A stretch of 64,000 bases of DNA from Paguma larvata (GCA_030068075.1 CM057844.1:19762001-19826000), one strand, 5' to 3'. Shown: positions 35,464 through 48,361, counted from the first letter of the stretch. The notes: generated by a model from the sequence alone, not told the origin. Numbers and translations are program-made.

Positions 35464-35681
35464 AGTGTTTTTTTTTGTTTGTTTGTTTGTTTGTTTTGAG
35501 AGAGAGAGAGACAGAGTGCAAGTGAGGGAGGGGCAGAGAGACGGAGACACAGAATCCAAGGTGGGCTCCAAGCTCTGAGGTCTCAGCACAGAGCCCAATG
35601 TGGGGCTTGAACTCAAAAACGGCTAGATCGTGACCTGAGCCAAAATTGGACGCTTAACCAACTGAGCCACCCAGGCGCCCC
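35464..35681 (-). mobile_element. CanSINE, reverse, next to RNF24 exon 4 donor
   Basis: Tail carries (gttt)n on + (35477-35497), head gccacccaggcgcccc. Imperfect flanks tggattttttta and tggaattattta. It begins about 25 bases after the donor at 35440. Confidence 0.92.
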
Positions 35682-35827
35682 TGGAATTATTTAAAGGGAC
35701 CTGAATTTGAGGCACATCAAGCAACTTATTTGTGGGCTTGGAGCAGTGCCAGACAAGGTTAACAGCTTCATGATTGGTCTATAGTGCAGCAAGCTGAATG
35801 CATCCTATGGGGTGAGGGGTGTGTGTG

Positions 35828-35830
<3 letters not shown>

Positions 35831-35862
<32 letters not shown>
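35831..35862. repeat. (GT)n microsatellite
   Basis: About 16 GT units in RNF24 intron 4, preceded by an interrupted stretch. Likely polymorphic. Confidence 0.9.
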
Positions 35863-35864
<2 letters not shown>

Positions 35865-36458
35865 ATGTGTCCGTACGTGACATTAGGAGAGACCAAGGTG
35901 GCGGAACATGACCACCAGGCAGGACTTTGGGCAGAGGGCCAGATAAGCCCACACCTCCTTAGAGCTCAGGCTATAAACAGCTACTTAAATGGAATTTTCC
36001 AGCGAGAGCTGCTATTCCTAAAAACTTACTTTAATCAAAACCATAGTTATTTTAAATCAAAATAAAATATGAATGTAAATGGTAGTGTGAGGCCATCTCT
36101 TATGCCAACATACTAATGCTCCCCTTCTCTCGCAATTCTTTGTTTTTATTTCTATTAAAAACTTTTATTTCTCCTATTACCAACTTCCTCAGTGTACTTC
36201 ATCCTTTAAGAAGTCATGAATGATTTGAGGGTTTAGCATGCTATGGCTTCTTCATATCACCTTTTAGAAGATTAGAGGGCCTGGTTCCTCCAGAGGGTAA
36301 AGGGCATTCTCCACCTGCTGGTGGAGCTGCTTGGGATCCGAGGGTTCATACCAGCCCTGGGCTAGAGGGGCAGATGTGTTTAACCCATGAGCCATCTGGG
36401 CAGGGGGCGCCATGAGCTCTGGACTGACGTCTTCCTCCTGTGTCGTCTCATCCCCCAG
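35863..36458 (+). other. RNF24 intron 4, 3' part
   Basis: Unassigned intron sequence leading to the exon 5 acceptor. Confidence 0.5.
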
Positions 36459-36597
36459 GTGCCTTATTAAGTGGCTGGAGGTTCGGAAAGTGTGTCCACT
36501 GTGCAACATGCCAGTTCTGCAGCTGGCCCAGCTGCATAGTAAGCAGGACCGTGGACCCCCGCAGGGGCCCCTGCCCGGGGCAGAGAACATTGTATAG
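36459..36597 (+). CDS. RNF24: RNF24 coding exon 5 (end of RING-H2, C-terminus, stop)
   Basis: Last coding exon. The acceptor is tcatcccccag. It completes Lys-103 and supplies the remaining zinc ligands C104, C115 and C118 ([15 protein letters not shown]), then a C-terminal tail rich in Gln, Pro and Gly that ends GAENIV with TAG at 36595-36597. No frameshift or early stop occurs in any of the five exons and all RING ligands are present, so the gene looks functional. The C-terminal RING would face the cytosol to recruit an E2 enzyme; that is inference from the family. Confidence 0.97.
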
Positions 36598-39308
36598 CTC
36601 CCCTAAGGATCAAACTGCTGTGGGATCCGACGTCCATGTGGAGCCAGGAGGAACACAAGCGGTCTCTGCGTTGGCTGCTCTACCTGGAGCACCAGCTGCC
36701 ACTTCCTTTGCCTCATGAAGAACTTGGGCCAGCTAAGCTGGGAAGCCAGACTGCTGGGTCTTGTGACAACCAAAGCACGCTGACACTACCCCATGCCAAG
36801 AGGAGTGGATGATGGATAACCCTTCCGGTTACGTTCAAGAAATTTCATGAGGGTTTCTTACCGATGCCGTTACTCTGTCTGAAGATACTCCTCTCCATGT
36901 CAAGGTGAATCTTTATCAAGCAGAAGGGAAGATAGAGAAGGGAACTGAGGACAGGTCTTAAGGCCTCCCCTGCCCCCCACCCTGTGGACAGATGAGCTTC
37001 TATGCAGACCGTGCATGCCTTTGCAGCAGCAGACCCTCCCGGCAGTCCCTGAGCCAAGTAAAACCAGCGGTTACCTCAGCTGAAGCACAACTGGTTGCCA
37101 GTGATTGGTGAGGCAGTGCCAACAAGGCTTTTCACATTATGTTCCTTTGATAAGGTCATCTTGGAATCCAAGGGCTTGGTCACCACAGAGCAGCAGTGCC
37201 CTCACCACTCCTTCTCCCTCAAGTTCACGACACTTGCTTATCAAATCATCTAAACACATTAGATGTGCTTGGAAAGGCTTCAGTCATTCCTTTTTACTTC
37301 CCCACCCCTGACTCCCCAGTGAGGCCCAGCCAAGCCGCCCATCAGAAGCCCAAGCAGGGGGTGGGTCTCTGAGCCCCGCTGTCCCTGTGTGACCCAAGGG
37401 GCCTCTGGGTGCTGCCCACATCCCCATAGAGTGGGGTTCTGGTGCAGCTGCTGGTCTTAGCCCACTGCCTCAGTAAGGAGCTGCTGTAAGCCCCTCAGAC
37501 TGCTCCCAAGGGAAGCTTCTTCCTGAGAATGGCCAGTCCTCCCGGCCTGCTGAGATGAGAGGATGCTGACTCCCTTGCCTCTCCCCACTTCCCTCTGTTC
37601 CCGTCCCTCTGTGTTTCTACTTAAGAAAAAATGCTTGTCATTGACTTTTTAACAATTTAAAGCATCTCAAATAAGATCCTTCCGTAATTCTGAAGCCGGG
37701 AATCCACTTGAAATTGTAAATAGTTTCAGGAAGCTCCTGTAGGGCTGTTCACACTGGTGTGTGCCTCAGTATTCAGACCTACAGTAATTGGAAGTGTCTT
37801 TATAGGAGAGAAATGCATGCTGCTCTTTGGCTTTCTGTCCAACTTTTCTAGAAATGACTGAAGACTCTATTCAGATTCATGAATACTATATAAATTTGTC
37901 ATCTGAAGTGGCTTTGGGTCAGATAGAAAGTTCTTTTCCACGGCACTGCTTTCCACCTCCTTCTGTTACAGGGTGGACTCTTCATCAACAGCTTTGCCTC
38001 TGCTCCATTCCCCAGGTGTGAGTGAGGACAGTTTCTCATTGGAAATGTGGTCTGCATGGTATGGAGAGAATGGAGGAAGCTTTACTACTCTGTTCATGGC
38101 ATGTCTCCAGAGATTTTTTTCTGGATTTCAGTCTCTGCCATCTCAGAATGGGAGATGGAACTTGACCTTGGCTCAGATAGCTGGGGTCAGATGAGGAGGA
38201 AAATTCCCATTAGCCTAGGAAAGTGCTGGACAAAATCCAGTTTGGAAAATTACAAATCCAGTTGGTCAGAATTGGCTGTGTCTTTCCTCCATGTGACCTA
38301 TTCACGGCACGCCAACTGGCTGCTTCTTCAACAGGGCAAGGAAGTGTGGGGTATTTTTATATGAAAGCCTTAGCCTGTTGGGCATCCTTAAAAAGAACTT
38401 TTCATGCTATCCTACTTTCACCATTTCTGCGTTCTGTGTTGGTAGCACAATGGAGTTGAATGCTGCAAAGCACCCAGTTTACAGTGAAATGTTTCCAGTG
38501 ACCAATGTCACAAGTAGGCCTGCTTTTGGACTAGCCTCATTTGTGGCCAACACCCACCATTCCCCATGGGATAGCCTTGGGACAAATCTCACCTTGTTAT
38601 GGGATTCCAACAGGAAAGAGAATTTTTCCCCTGAAGGGAGGAATTCTTATGCTCTAAAAACTGCAAATGATTTCAGCTCACAGTTTGGGCAGGATAATAC
38701 CTGATCAGTTTCAGGTTTTTTCTGTCCCTGTATGTGTGGGTAGATTAGTTCATTTCCTCGAATCACAGGAAGGGCAAATTGACGTAGTTGGTGCATAATT
38801 CCAGCCACTAGAGGAAAGCTCCAGAATGCTGTGCACTCTCCACTGGGCACCAACCCCCACAAGGTGCCACTAGCATGACCTCAACACCTGTGAATGCGAG
38901 GGCTTTTTAAATGCAGCCCTTTCACCAGGGTGGAGCTGGACATGGAGCGGTGAGTTCACTCTGCTCGCCATCATCTCTCTTGGCTTGGTGTCCTGCTGCA
39001 GCACAGCCAGTGTCACTCTGGGTAGTTCCTGCCACTCTTTTAGCAAGACAACCTGAATGCACTTGCTCCCTACATCTGGGTCCTCCTCCAAGACTCTGCT
39101 GCTCTGCCATTATTGCCAATGGCCAAGGATTAATTTACATCTTCCTTTAATTCTTATTAAAACACAGTTGTCTGTGGACAAGGTTAAGTCTTCATCTGAA
39201 CTTTTAAAGAAAGAGTTAAGGATCTCCTAATGCTCTTGGAGGAGGCTCACACCTTACACTGAGGCCACCCTGGCCACGCCTATCTTTCATTGGTAAGTTG
39301 CTGGTGAA

Positions 39309-39374
39309 CTTTTGTTAAAGTTCTATTCTTGGGCCACTGTTCTTTTGTTAAAGTCTGCTCTTGGGCCACTGGCT
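39309..39374 (+). repeat. 33-bp tandem duplication in the RNF24 3' UTR
   Basis: Two adjacent copies of a unit starting cttttgttaaag and containing cttgggccactg (39309-39341 and 39342-39374), differing at a few bases. Confidence 0.85.
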
Positions 39375-39999
39375 GGTGACGTGGCAGTTTTGGGTTTTCT
39401 TACTTTGTTTTAATGTGTCTCAAGCAGCTCAGAGATTGGATGTTACTTGTATGCTATGGGTTAAAAGGACGTAACTCAGCCCCAACTGAACTCCGTGGGT
39501 AGCTGCATCCTTATCTAGTTGTTGCTAGGGGTACAGCTGAATTCAGGTAGCTTTAGAAACAGGGAACAAAACCAGCCTGACTTGATTCCTGACTAAGTAG
39601 GCATAAGACATTGTCTGCCACTTCTCTTTACCACAGTGTGATTTGGTCAGGTTGTCCCTGACAGGTAAGGTCCTTATAGCCTGCGCCCACCAAGGCAGGG
39701 AGCTGGACTAGACAGAAATGGCCAGATGCGAGTAGATGGCCCATGGGGGAGTCTGAGCTGAGGAATACACGGAACATTCCATCGTTGCCAGATAGCATGT
39801 TCTTGACACATCTTGACAAATTAAGATCCTTTACCCAAGTGCCAAGTCCCTTGGACCCATCAGAGGACCAACTTGTCCCTTTCGACAGCCCCAATCCAAA
39901 GCCTGCCACCTTTGTGGCCTGGTCCTGCTCTGCTAATCTATTCTGAACTGTAGTAATTATTTTTCTGAAAGGCTTTCTAACAATTATGAAATGAACACA

Positions 40000-40200
40000 G
40001 GGAGGCATCCCCTGAGCTCTGGATGGAAAACGTGCTGAGTGATTTGAATCATCCCTTGCCATTCACCAGCCATGTGACTTTATGCCTTTATCAAGTTAGC
40101 CTCCCAAGCGGTTTCCTTATCTGCCATCTAAGAATTATAGTAGAATTTTTGCTGGCTCTCGTGAGGACCATACAGGTGGGCCTGGTGGGCAGTAGACCTG
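40000..40200 (+). repeat. MIR-like element in the RNF24 3' UTR
   Basis: MIR layout: attcaccagccatgtgactt, gtttccttatctgccatcta agaattatag, gctctcgtgaggaccataca. Confidence 0.5.
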
Positions 40201-42376
40201 GGGTCGTAGAAGCTAATTATAGGCAAGATCATGCCAGTCACATAAGGCTCCTCTGTCATCCAGATAGCAAAAAAACGTCAGCAAGAGCCTCCTGAGATTC
40301 AGGCACTCCCTTGGGGTGGGGCCTGTGTTTGCCTGGGTCCCTTCCTTTCCCTCTCCTGATCTTGCCTGGTCACCTCCATCTATCTTTGACCATAGTGTTC
40401 CTTGGTGGCTATTCCTTAAGTTTTTGAATAGGTAATTCCTTCATATAATTCACAAATCAGTCTTCCTTGCCTCCCTGACCTAGCAAGCCCAACTTATCTC
40501 CCCTTGAACGCTCACTCACAGTATGTTCCATGTAGATCTTCCCAGTGACCGGGATTACACATGTGTATATGTAACTTTTCTCCTTTTTTTACTCATGTGA
40601 TACCAGACCAGTATATCCAAGGAGCATTCCTATTCATGGGGGAAGAGCCATCCCAGAAGTCAGAATATCTGTAAAAGGTGAGCCCATAATTGGAGGATAT
40701 CTTTGCAATCACATTCCTTTTTGAGTAAGGCATTATTTTTTATTGATTGCAGCATACTAAAATTCTAGTTTTCCATACAAAGCAGAAATAGCAATCCCTC
40801 CCTGACCCTTACCACACAGATTCTCAGATAATAGGAGAGCACAACCAGTTTCCAGACTGTGCACAAGGACAGTCTGGTCTGTGACAGGACACTCAAGAGC
40901 AGGCTCCGCTTTGTTGCTGAGAACAGCACTGCAGGCCTCTCGTCCAGGTCCAGCAGCCTTTACACCCCGTCCTCCCTGCCCAGCCCCATCCGATGGGGTG
41001 ACGTCTGGCTACAACTGCCCTGATTTCACAGGCGAGCTCTTGTGTCTCTGAGGCAGGAGTCTGATAAGCAGCAGCAACTGAAGCCTGAGGCATCCTTCTG
41101 TTTGGGGGACAGATGTCTCAGATGATGCCTAGCAGGTCGGTCTCCTCAAATTAACCATAGATACACTTCAGTGTCCGTGTTCAAAGTCTTGACTCTGTTT
41201 CCTTTCCCTCCCCACTCTTTAAGGTGCGCATAAAAAGAAAACGCTTCCACAGAATTTTTTCCATTCGACAACAGAAATTACCCGACCAGTTATCTTTTCT
41301 TTAAGAAAAAAAAAATGTCTTACAAAGCTGCTGCTTCCAGGCAGCCCTAGGGGGAGGGGCAGAGACTCCTGCATCTTGATTCTCACCCACTTCCCTGGTG
41401 TCCTGCCTCCCAGAGCAGCAGCCCAGGGTTTTCCTTGGATTGAAAGTGCAACTTAGGCCCCTAACCGGAAACTTGAAAGGAATTGTATGTGAAATGCTGC
41501 CCTCTTGTCACTTGAATATCTGACCCTGGATTAGAATGTCTTTCACATCAGCTATTACAAGTTCCTTAAGTAAAAGAGATGAATGTGTCTAAATTCACAA
41601 TGTCTAAATTCTGGTGAAATCTGTTGTTAACTGGAAGTGGTTCTTTAGTAGATTAACGAAAGCTTGTACGTGCCATGGACTGTGCTTCCATTTGAGTGGG
41701 GGTATCACAAGAAAAACTGAGGGACTTGTTCAATAAATTTGTCTTTGTCCAGTTTAGCTTTAGAGCCCAACTTGTTGCAAAATGCAAATAGTTTTGTTCC
41801 ACTTTTAGACCAAGCATTATACCCTTGCTTACCAATCCAGCGCTCACTTCTGTGGCTCTCAGGTCAGGGAGGGAGAACACCCTCCCTGCTCCAGGGACAT
41901 GGACCTAGAATGTGGCCCCTGCCAATTTCAAGGGACCGGTCTGTACTTTGGTGAAGCTCCTCTCAGCAACCTGTGCCAGCTGCACACCGTCCCTCCGAGG
42001 CTGCACTAGAGCAGGTGGATAGGTGGGGCCAGCGTTAGGGAAGCTCCTCCTGGAGACAGCCTGGTCTTCCAAGAGTGTTCCTGGTATCTGTCGTCTCTTG
42101 ACAACATTGCCAGGAAGGAGGAGGGGTAGTTTGGTCTTGTAGTTTTAGCCCGCTGGGGTTTATTCACTAGATATTGTATAACTCCCTCAAAAAAAAAAAA
42201 AAAAAAAAAGGTTTATGAAATTCTGAGCCTCAGGTTTCATAGACGTGTTTGTACACTAAGAATTCTGCAGCAGAATATTTTTAAACATGCGCAGTTTTTT
42301 CTAAGCTATATTTTTGTATATTTAATTGCTATTTTAAAATTTTAATGCATTTTTGGCTAATTACTCCTGTTTTAAA

Positions 42377-42414
42377 AATAAAACATGCATGTAATTGACT
42401 TAAATGTAAATAAA
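42377..42414 (+). terminator. RNF24: Paired polyadenylation signals of RNF24
   Basis: Two AATAAA hexamers, at 42377-42382 and 42409-42414, followed by GT/T-rich sequence (actttgtgttgagc). This is a standard mammalian poly(A) site arrangement and predicts cleavage around 42430. Confidence 0.7.
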
Positions 42415-42430
42415 AAGCAGGTTTTGAAAA

Positions 42431-45315
42431 TACTTTGTGTTGAGCATATACCATTCAACTCAGAGGGGCCTGAGGTCACCTATACCCCTTTTAAGCCTGT
42501 GTAGCAATGGAAAGTCAAGGTAAGTGGCTCTGATCAAAATGAGCTGGTCACTAGCAATGTGATGGTGATGAAGCAGCTCCTGGCTCGCACCCTCCCATGG
42601 GGTGGGGTGCAGGTCAGGGGTGAGAAGCAGAGCCCCCCTGGCCTCAGCACTGCAGATGCCAGTGGACACGCCAGCAGTCTCACAAATCCGGGAACTAGTG
42701 CTCAGGGAGGCTGAGGTGGTGGAACTAGCCCACCCCCAACCCCCCATCCCCCACCCCTCACCCCACATCTCAGGCTTGGAAATACCAACTATTCTGTTAG
42801 GAGGAAAAAAAACAACTAGACTCCAAAGTCATCCTGTGGTGACTGCTATTTCTCCTCACTACCCCTCACTAGGACCCCTGCAGGTCAGCTTTGGCCCCAT
42901 AGCTTGGAGGAAACTGCCCCCCTCAAGGCCACATGTGACCCTGCAACAAATCTGGACCACTTCTTAAACCTCCTCCAAATGCAGGTGCCTGGAGAACTCC
43001 TCTCCCTCGGGCCCGACCAGCCCCTTCTCAGACCACTCTCTGCAACGTTTTCCTCCTCTGCCCATCTCGTTATTCTCACTCTTCCTTCACATTCACTAAA
43101 TTCCCACCTAGATACACATTATTTGCAGGTCTGTAATCTCCACCCCAAATACCCGGCTGCCTTAGAAATCAACGTCCAGGGCTGATAACTGCTTAGGGAG
43201 GTCCAGAATTGAGCCCGGTGGCTGGCAGGATCTGTCCACAGAGGAGAGGCGCCTGGCGCAAGCAGAGGTGGCCTGGGAGGCAGAAGGAAAAGCAAGAGGG
43301 GTCTGCTGTGTTAGAACTAAAGAGGAGGACGTGAAAGGTCCATTAGACTTACTAACGACCCACTGGTGACTGATCAGGCACACTCCCAGGGAGTGACAGT
43401 GTGGGCTGGGCACAAAGTGCACAGAAGCCACAGAGGCAGCCTCTCAAGAACAGGAAGTGGGGGGATACAGAAATGGAAGGTGAATACTACGCAGGAGGGG
43501 GCTCTGCCCAGGTCTAGCTGTGTGACCTCTGGCAGGTTTGTTCCTGTTAAACTGCAGGGGGAACAAAGGCTGCGTGAGGCCAGCCATGTAAGCACCGGTC
43601 ACAGCCTCATGCGCAAAGTACGTGTGGGGAGAGCAGGGGACCCCAGCACAGGCGTCTGGGTCTCCCCTGGGGAAGTAGGCTTCCCTCCCTCCCCTGCCTT
43701 CTCTGGAGAGGAGCAAGCAGGGAGGAGGGTCTGGAGCACAGGGGCTCCCAGGAGCATGACTGTGTATCAGCGGGTGGGTAGCGACATGGTCTTTGATAGC
43801 CACAGGGAAGGTGGGGCCCCCAAGCACACGAGGGATGAAATTAGAGGTGACTCAGGCTGAGGCCCACAAGGGCCAGCAGCAGCAGAGGAAAGGGAGCCCC
43901 AAGTCCCATTCCTGCGGCTTCCCTCCAGCTCTGCTGGCCTGCACCAGGCTAACAGCACGCACAACCCACTGGTGCCCAGCTGCACTAAGGGGCGCCCTTG
44001 AGAAATGGCCACTCCCTGCCCCGCTGGCGGCTGCCCTGGGTCCCAGAGCTGCACATTCCTCTGCTGCCCCCAAGCGGCCAACACAAAGGGTGCCGAGGGA
44101 TCTGGCCCTCCTTCCTTGGTGACCCAGCCCTGCCCTGCACTCTTTCGGCCCTGAGAACCTTTCCCTCCAGGACCCTGCCAGGGGCGAGGAGGCTGCAGAG
44201 CCTTGGGGTTTCCTTCTAGTTCAAAAGCTGCTTTATACAGACCCTTCACGGCCTTCGACACCGATGCAGGCACAAAAATAACAAAATAAGACGCAAACAA
44301 TGCTCTATCTCCAAGGGGAAGGGTTAAATTATTCTGCACAGCAGAAAGAAAACACTCTACGTCAATCTCTACCAAGACTCCTCAAGCTGCCTTTTGAGCC
44401 TGGCACATGTAGCCCTCATGCTCAGTCCTATCCTATGCTCAGAGCCAGCCTGCCTGGCAGTTTTTGTCAAGTAAAAACCCCAGGAGTTAGTCAATGGACT
44501 TCAATTCCTCACTTTCTACCAGCCTGAAACGACCAAATTCTCCCTGATTCCCTGAAAGTGTCCATTCAAGAGGTCTGGTTTTAGTCTTCCCGGTGCACTT
44601 TTTCCACTAGCTTAACTCACTTCTGTCGAAATTACCTTCCACCCCCTCCAAGCAAATTCTTCCCAGGGTAGACGAGGTCCCATCTTTCCAGATTCACCTT
44701 CCCAGGATATGCAGTGTAGAGTAACCTGGAACTGCCCTTCTAGAAGTTGCTCAACTGCCAAAATTACAAATACAGAATTACTCTGCCCAATCAAGTTTGC
44801 AGAACCTTAAATAAAACATGTTTTTCAATATGTTCACACAAAGGCTAAATGAACACCAGAGTTAATGCACAGATAACGGTCTCAAAGGCCATACTGACAA
44901 CACTGTGATTAGTTTACAACATACAGTACTTGCCTTACATTTAGCAAGTTCAATAGGACACAAAACCACAGTCAGCTGCACACGGAACAGCTCTCCCCTG
45001 AAGTGGCTCCCAGTAAGTGACACTGAATTTCAAAAACACACGGCAGGTTTAACAAAGCTATACTGAAGAGCAACTTAGATACAGCAATTCCTCACTGTCA
45101 TGGACATGTCCAGGTTTTTTTATATGTATCTTTCCTTACTGGTTACTAGTTTAGACTGAATTTTTAAGGATTTATCTTGATGACTTAGAAAAATACACTC
45201 GTCCTTCCTTGCTTTGATTTGGGTAGTACACAATCATAAAATTGAATAAGTCTCTTAGAAAATAAAAGTTCACAGATCCCATTGTGCAACGTTCCAGGAA
45301 CCCCTCCCCAGGTGA
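42431..45315 (-). other. Region between the RNF24 and PANK2 stops; probable PANK2 3' UTR
   Basis: No gene is recognisable on either strand. The sequence is GC-richer than the introns and free of SINEs and L1s. Reading the - strand from the PANK2 stop (45316) I find no AATAAA or ATTAAA in this interval, only variant hexamers (TATAAA at 45118-45123 and 44232-44237; GATAAA near 45171). The PANK2 3' end is therefore not fixed: it may use a variant signal or run on into the RNF24 3' UTR. Confidence 0.45.
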
Positions 45316-45366
45316 TCAGGGGATCTTCAACAGCTCAAGGAGTGCTCCGACGGCTCCAAAATAACC
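45316..45366 (-). CDS. PANK2: PANK2 last exon (exon 7), stop
   Basis: The final coding piece of pantothenate kinase 2 encodes GYFGAVGALLELLKIP and a TGA stop (complement of 45316-45318). The acceptor on the - strand is a T-tract ending in cag. This C-terminus is characteristic of PANK2 as I remember it; PANK1 and PANK3 end differently, which supports assignment to PANK2 rather than a paralogue. Confidence 0.95.
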   Translation of the reverse strand, partial: GYFGAVGALLELLKIP

Positions 45367-48361
45367 CTGAAAAAAAAGTACACCAAAAATGAGAGCAATT
45401 TTCCTTAGACTTATTTAAACTACAATAAATATGATTACTAGTGTTAAAGCCACCAGTGCCCTTAATTCCTGATACAGAGCACCTACTTTGCTGAGCCCAA
45501 GACCAGCCTGGGAACAGGGAAGCTCCGAGGAGCTCCCGGGCCGGGGAGGCGGGCTGGATGTACAAAACACTGAGGCATGTCAGCATGGGAGACCAAAAGC
45601 CACGGTGAGGGCTGCTCTGAGGCGCGTGGTGGCTCAGTTCCCTCTGGAAAGAGCCCGTACCTGGGCTGTCTCCTGCAGGATGAGGACATGAGAAGCAGCA
45701 GAGGCCCAGAGCATTTCCAGACAACTAAGGAATGAAGGCAAGATGGGACCTGAAGATCGGCAGAGCAGGAAGAGCTGGGGGGTGGGGGGAGCAGGGGCAG
45801 GTCACGGAGGGGGAGGGCCTGACTGGGCTGGGGATGGAAGAAGAGCGAGCAGAGTGGGACAGACTCCAGACCTGCCTGAAGAAGGGGGAAGAAGAGGGCA
45901 GCAGGGGGCCTAGGTATCCCCCACACATCTGGTGAGAGCCACGAGGATGTAGGAGCAAGAGATGTGGTGAGCGAGGAGGGGCTTCCATGCAGCACGTGCA
46001 AGGCCGGGTGCCCCGGGCACGCCAAGCAGCCGCACCCAGGAAGTAACTGGATGTCTGGATCTGGAGCAAGGCAGTGGTCAGGGCAGCAATGGCAGAGGCG
46101 GGCAGCAGAGGAGTGGACAATCGTGCCCTAATGTGACATTAAGAGGGGTGCAGACAGAAAAGCGCCATATGAAGAGCAACAGAGAGCAGACGCATGAGAG
46201 CGAGCAGCAGCAGCTGAAAGAGAACAATGTGGGACCATCTCCAGAAGTAGTCAAGGTCAAATACAACCAACAACCAAGACATTAAAACCCAAATACAGGC
46301 AAGAAAAAGAAAAGGACTGACTGTAACGGAAAAATGAGACAAAACCCACACTGGTAAAAACAGAGTGCCAGCGGGCATCACAGAACAGTCCTACCATGGT
46401 ACAGAATCCATCAAGGCCTCCAAAGGATGAGATGACACAGCAAAGTCCTTGAAAAAAGACAAAAGTGACTGAAAAAGGAAAGTGGGAAGATCCTGAAAGA
46501 CTTGCTTACGGATTACAAAGAACCTGCTAACAGTCTCTAAGTATCATAAACAACTGAAGTCCACTCTGTTTTCCAAGGAAAGCTTCTCCAAGGAACATGT
46601 GGCCACACAAGAGAGAAGCTGCAGCCTCTCCTCTCACTCTGTGTCTTCGCTTTAAAAACAGGCAGCCACACAATGAGTGTCCTGAGAGGACGCCCACAAG
46701 CAGACGCACAGCAGAGGGTGGGCTCACAGGGGCTCACAGGCGCTCACTCGCTTTAGTGGCTGCCTATGCACATGGTTTCCTGTGGCCTTCTGTATCTTTT
46801 ATTTTGCGACAAAAGAAGAGATGAAGTTAACCATTATAATGAACTCCACTGAATATCCAAGGCCCACAACCAAGTAGAAGGTGTAAGTTGTTACAAGCTA
46901 CAAAATGCTAAAATGAGAACAGCAAAGGCTGACAGAAGGCAAACGGGAATCTATGTAAAAACGTTCACAATAGTTAAACCCACTTCCTGCCTTCGGTGTT
47001 AAGAGCAGAAGATTTCAAGACTCAGAGAGCCTAACACATCAAAGTTCCGCAAGTGCAGTGATCAACACTGGAGTCAGAGGCCTCGATGCAACTGGAAAAG
47101 AGACAGCGGGACCAGCAAGCATAACCAGAGAGGGAAATGAAGTCAGCAGACAGTAAAAATGACAAATGTACAACCAGGATTCCATAAAGTGTTCAAATTA
47201 TAACTGTTATGATGTGAAGATTTAAAAAAAAAAAAAGTTAACGTAAGAAACGAATCTCCACGTTCCGCCTAGGAAAAGGTTCGAGAGGTGGAAGTGAAGC
47301 AGGAGGAAAGTTATACTCCAATATAACAATGAAGAGGGTTTCTTTTTATTCTAACGTAAAGCAAAATAGAACAGGTCGAAAATCACAAAAAGCAAGATAT
47401 ATATAAAAGGTATAAGAAACTTAATGATAATTTGGTACCGATTTATTAATAATGTTAAAAGTAAAAAATGTTTAAGCGTACACATTTACAGGGCAGTGAA
47501 CAGGCTGGAGAGACTGCGTGCGCAGCAGGACGAGCAGAGCCAGAAACAGTGCACCATCAGCACACCCAGCCCCACGTGTGGCTGCCCCGGCCACCACCTC
47601 ACAGCACAGACACGTATTAAAGTGACAAGCTATAAACCTTAAACTTACCCAATGTCACATGCGTAACATTTTTCAATAAAATAAAGCTAAACAATTAGAT
47701 GACTAACTTCGAGCTTTGAAAAGGGGAATTTGGGCACCTTGAATTTGAACAATGAACTTAAGGGCACTTAAACAGGAAAACTTGGAGCAACTTTAAAGGA
47801 AAACACAATCCCTATAGCACTTCATATCTTATTCTGCCGACTCCTAGAAATACTGTTAGGTAAATATGCATAAACAATTCTGAAAAATGTTTGTGATAGC
47901 ACTAAGATCCAACAACAATGGAAATAAATAGTTCAAATGCCCCACAACCAAGGGGACAGAAGAAAAGGTTCCCCACCACAGCTATGGTTCTATTTTTCCC
48001 CCAAACTGGAAAAACTGAAAGGCACTTTCCCACATAGAATTTCAGGTTGAGCAATTCAATGATTCGCTTTCATTCTGTCATTTCTAGCCTGTCTAGGAGT
48101 TAGGATCTTACAACAGTGTGGTTCTATCTTGGAATGTATTTTTCTGTTTGTTTTCTGGAACATACATCTAAAATAAGTAGCACATGAACTGTTATCAATA
48201 CGCAAAAGCCAACATCAAAATGAAAAAACCAGAACGCAGAGTAAGTGCATTTACAAAGCATAATGGGAAAAACATAAAGGATGCTTCAGAAAAAAGTAAC
48301 ATTAGAAATATAGGTGAATGCTCATCAAGGTGTTTTTTTTCTTTGAAATTGCTGACATTCA
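45367..48361 (-). other. PANK2 intron 6, mostly without recognisable features
   Basis: Open frames on both strands (for example 45483-46025 and 45725-46120, -) are compositional and match nothing I know. An A-tract lies at 47223-47235. No SINE or L1 before 48362. Confidence 0.5.

Larger units (their letters stand above)
36598..42430 (+). other. RNF24: RNF24 3' untranslated region
   Basis: About 5.8 kb between the RNF24 stop and a pair of polyadenylation signals, with no intervening splice-like structure or gene. A long 3' UTR compared with a 447-base CDS fits what I recall of human RNF24. It contains a MIR-like stretch (about 40000-40200), an A-tract at 42188-42210, a 33-bp tandem duplication (39309-39374), and no SINE or L1. 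Its 3' end is AT-rich. Earlier alternative polyadenylation cannot be excluded (for example AATAAA near 41733). Confidence 0.75.

Noticed and set aside
43767..44375. 202-residue - strand open frame between the two genes
   Set aside because: GC-rich composition, no recognisable domain, no splice or poly(A) context, and it overlaps other equally long frames. Most likely chance within a PANK2 3' UTR or intergenic region.
45483..46120. 180- and 131-residue - strand frames in PANK2 intron 6
   Set aside because: Low-complexity Pro/Ser/Leu-rich readings of a purine-rich stretch, overlapping in two frames at once. No family resemblance.
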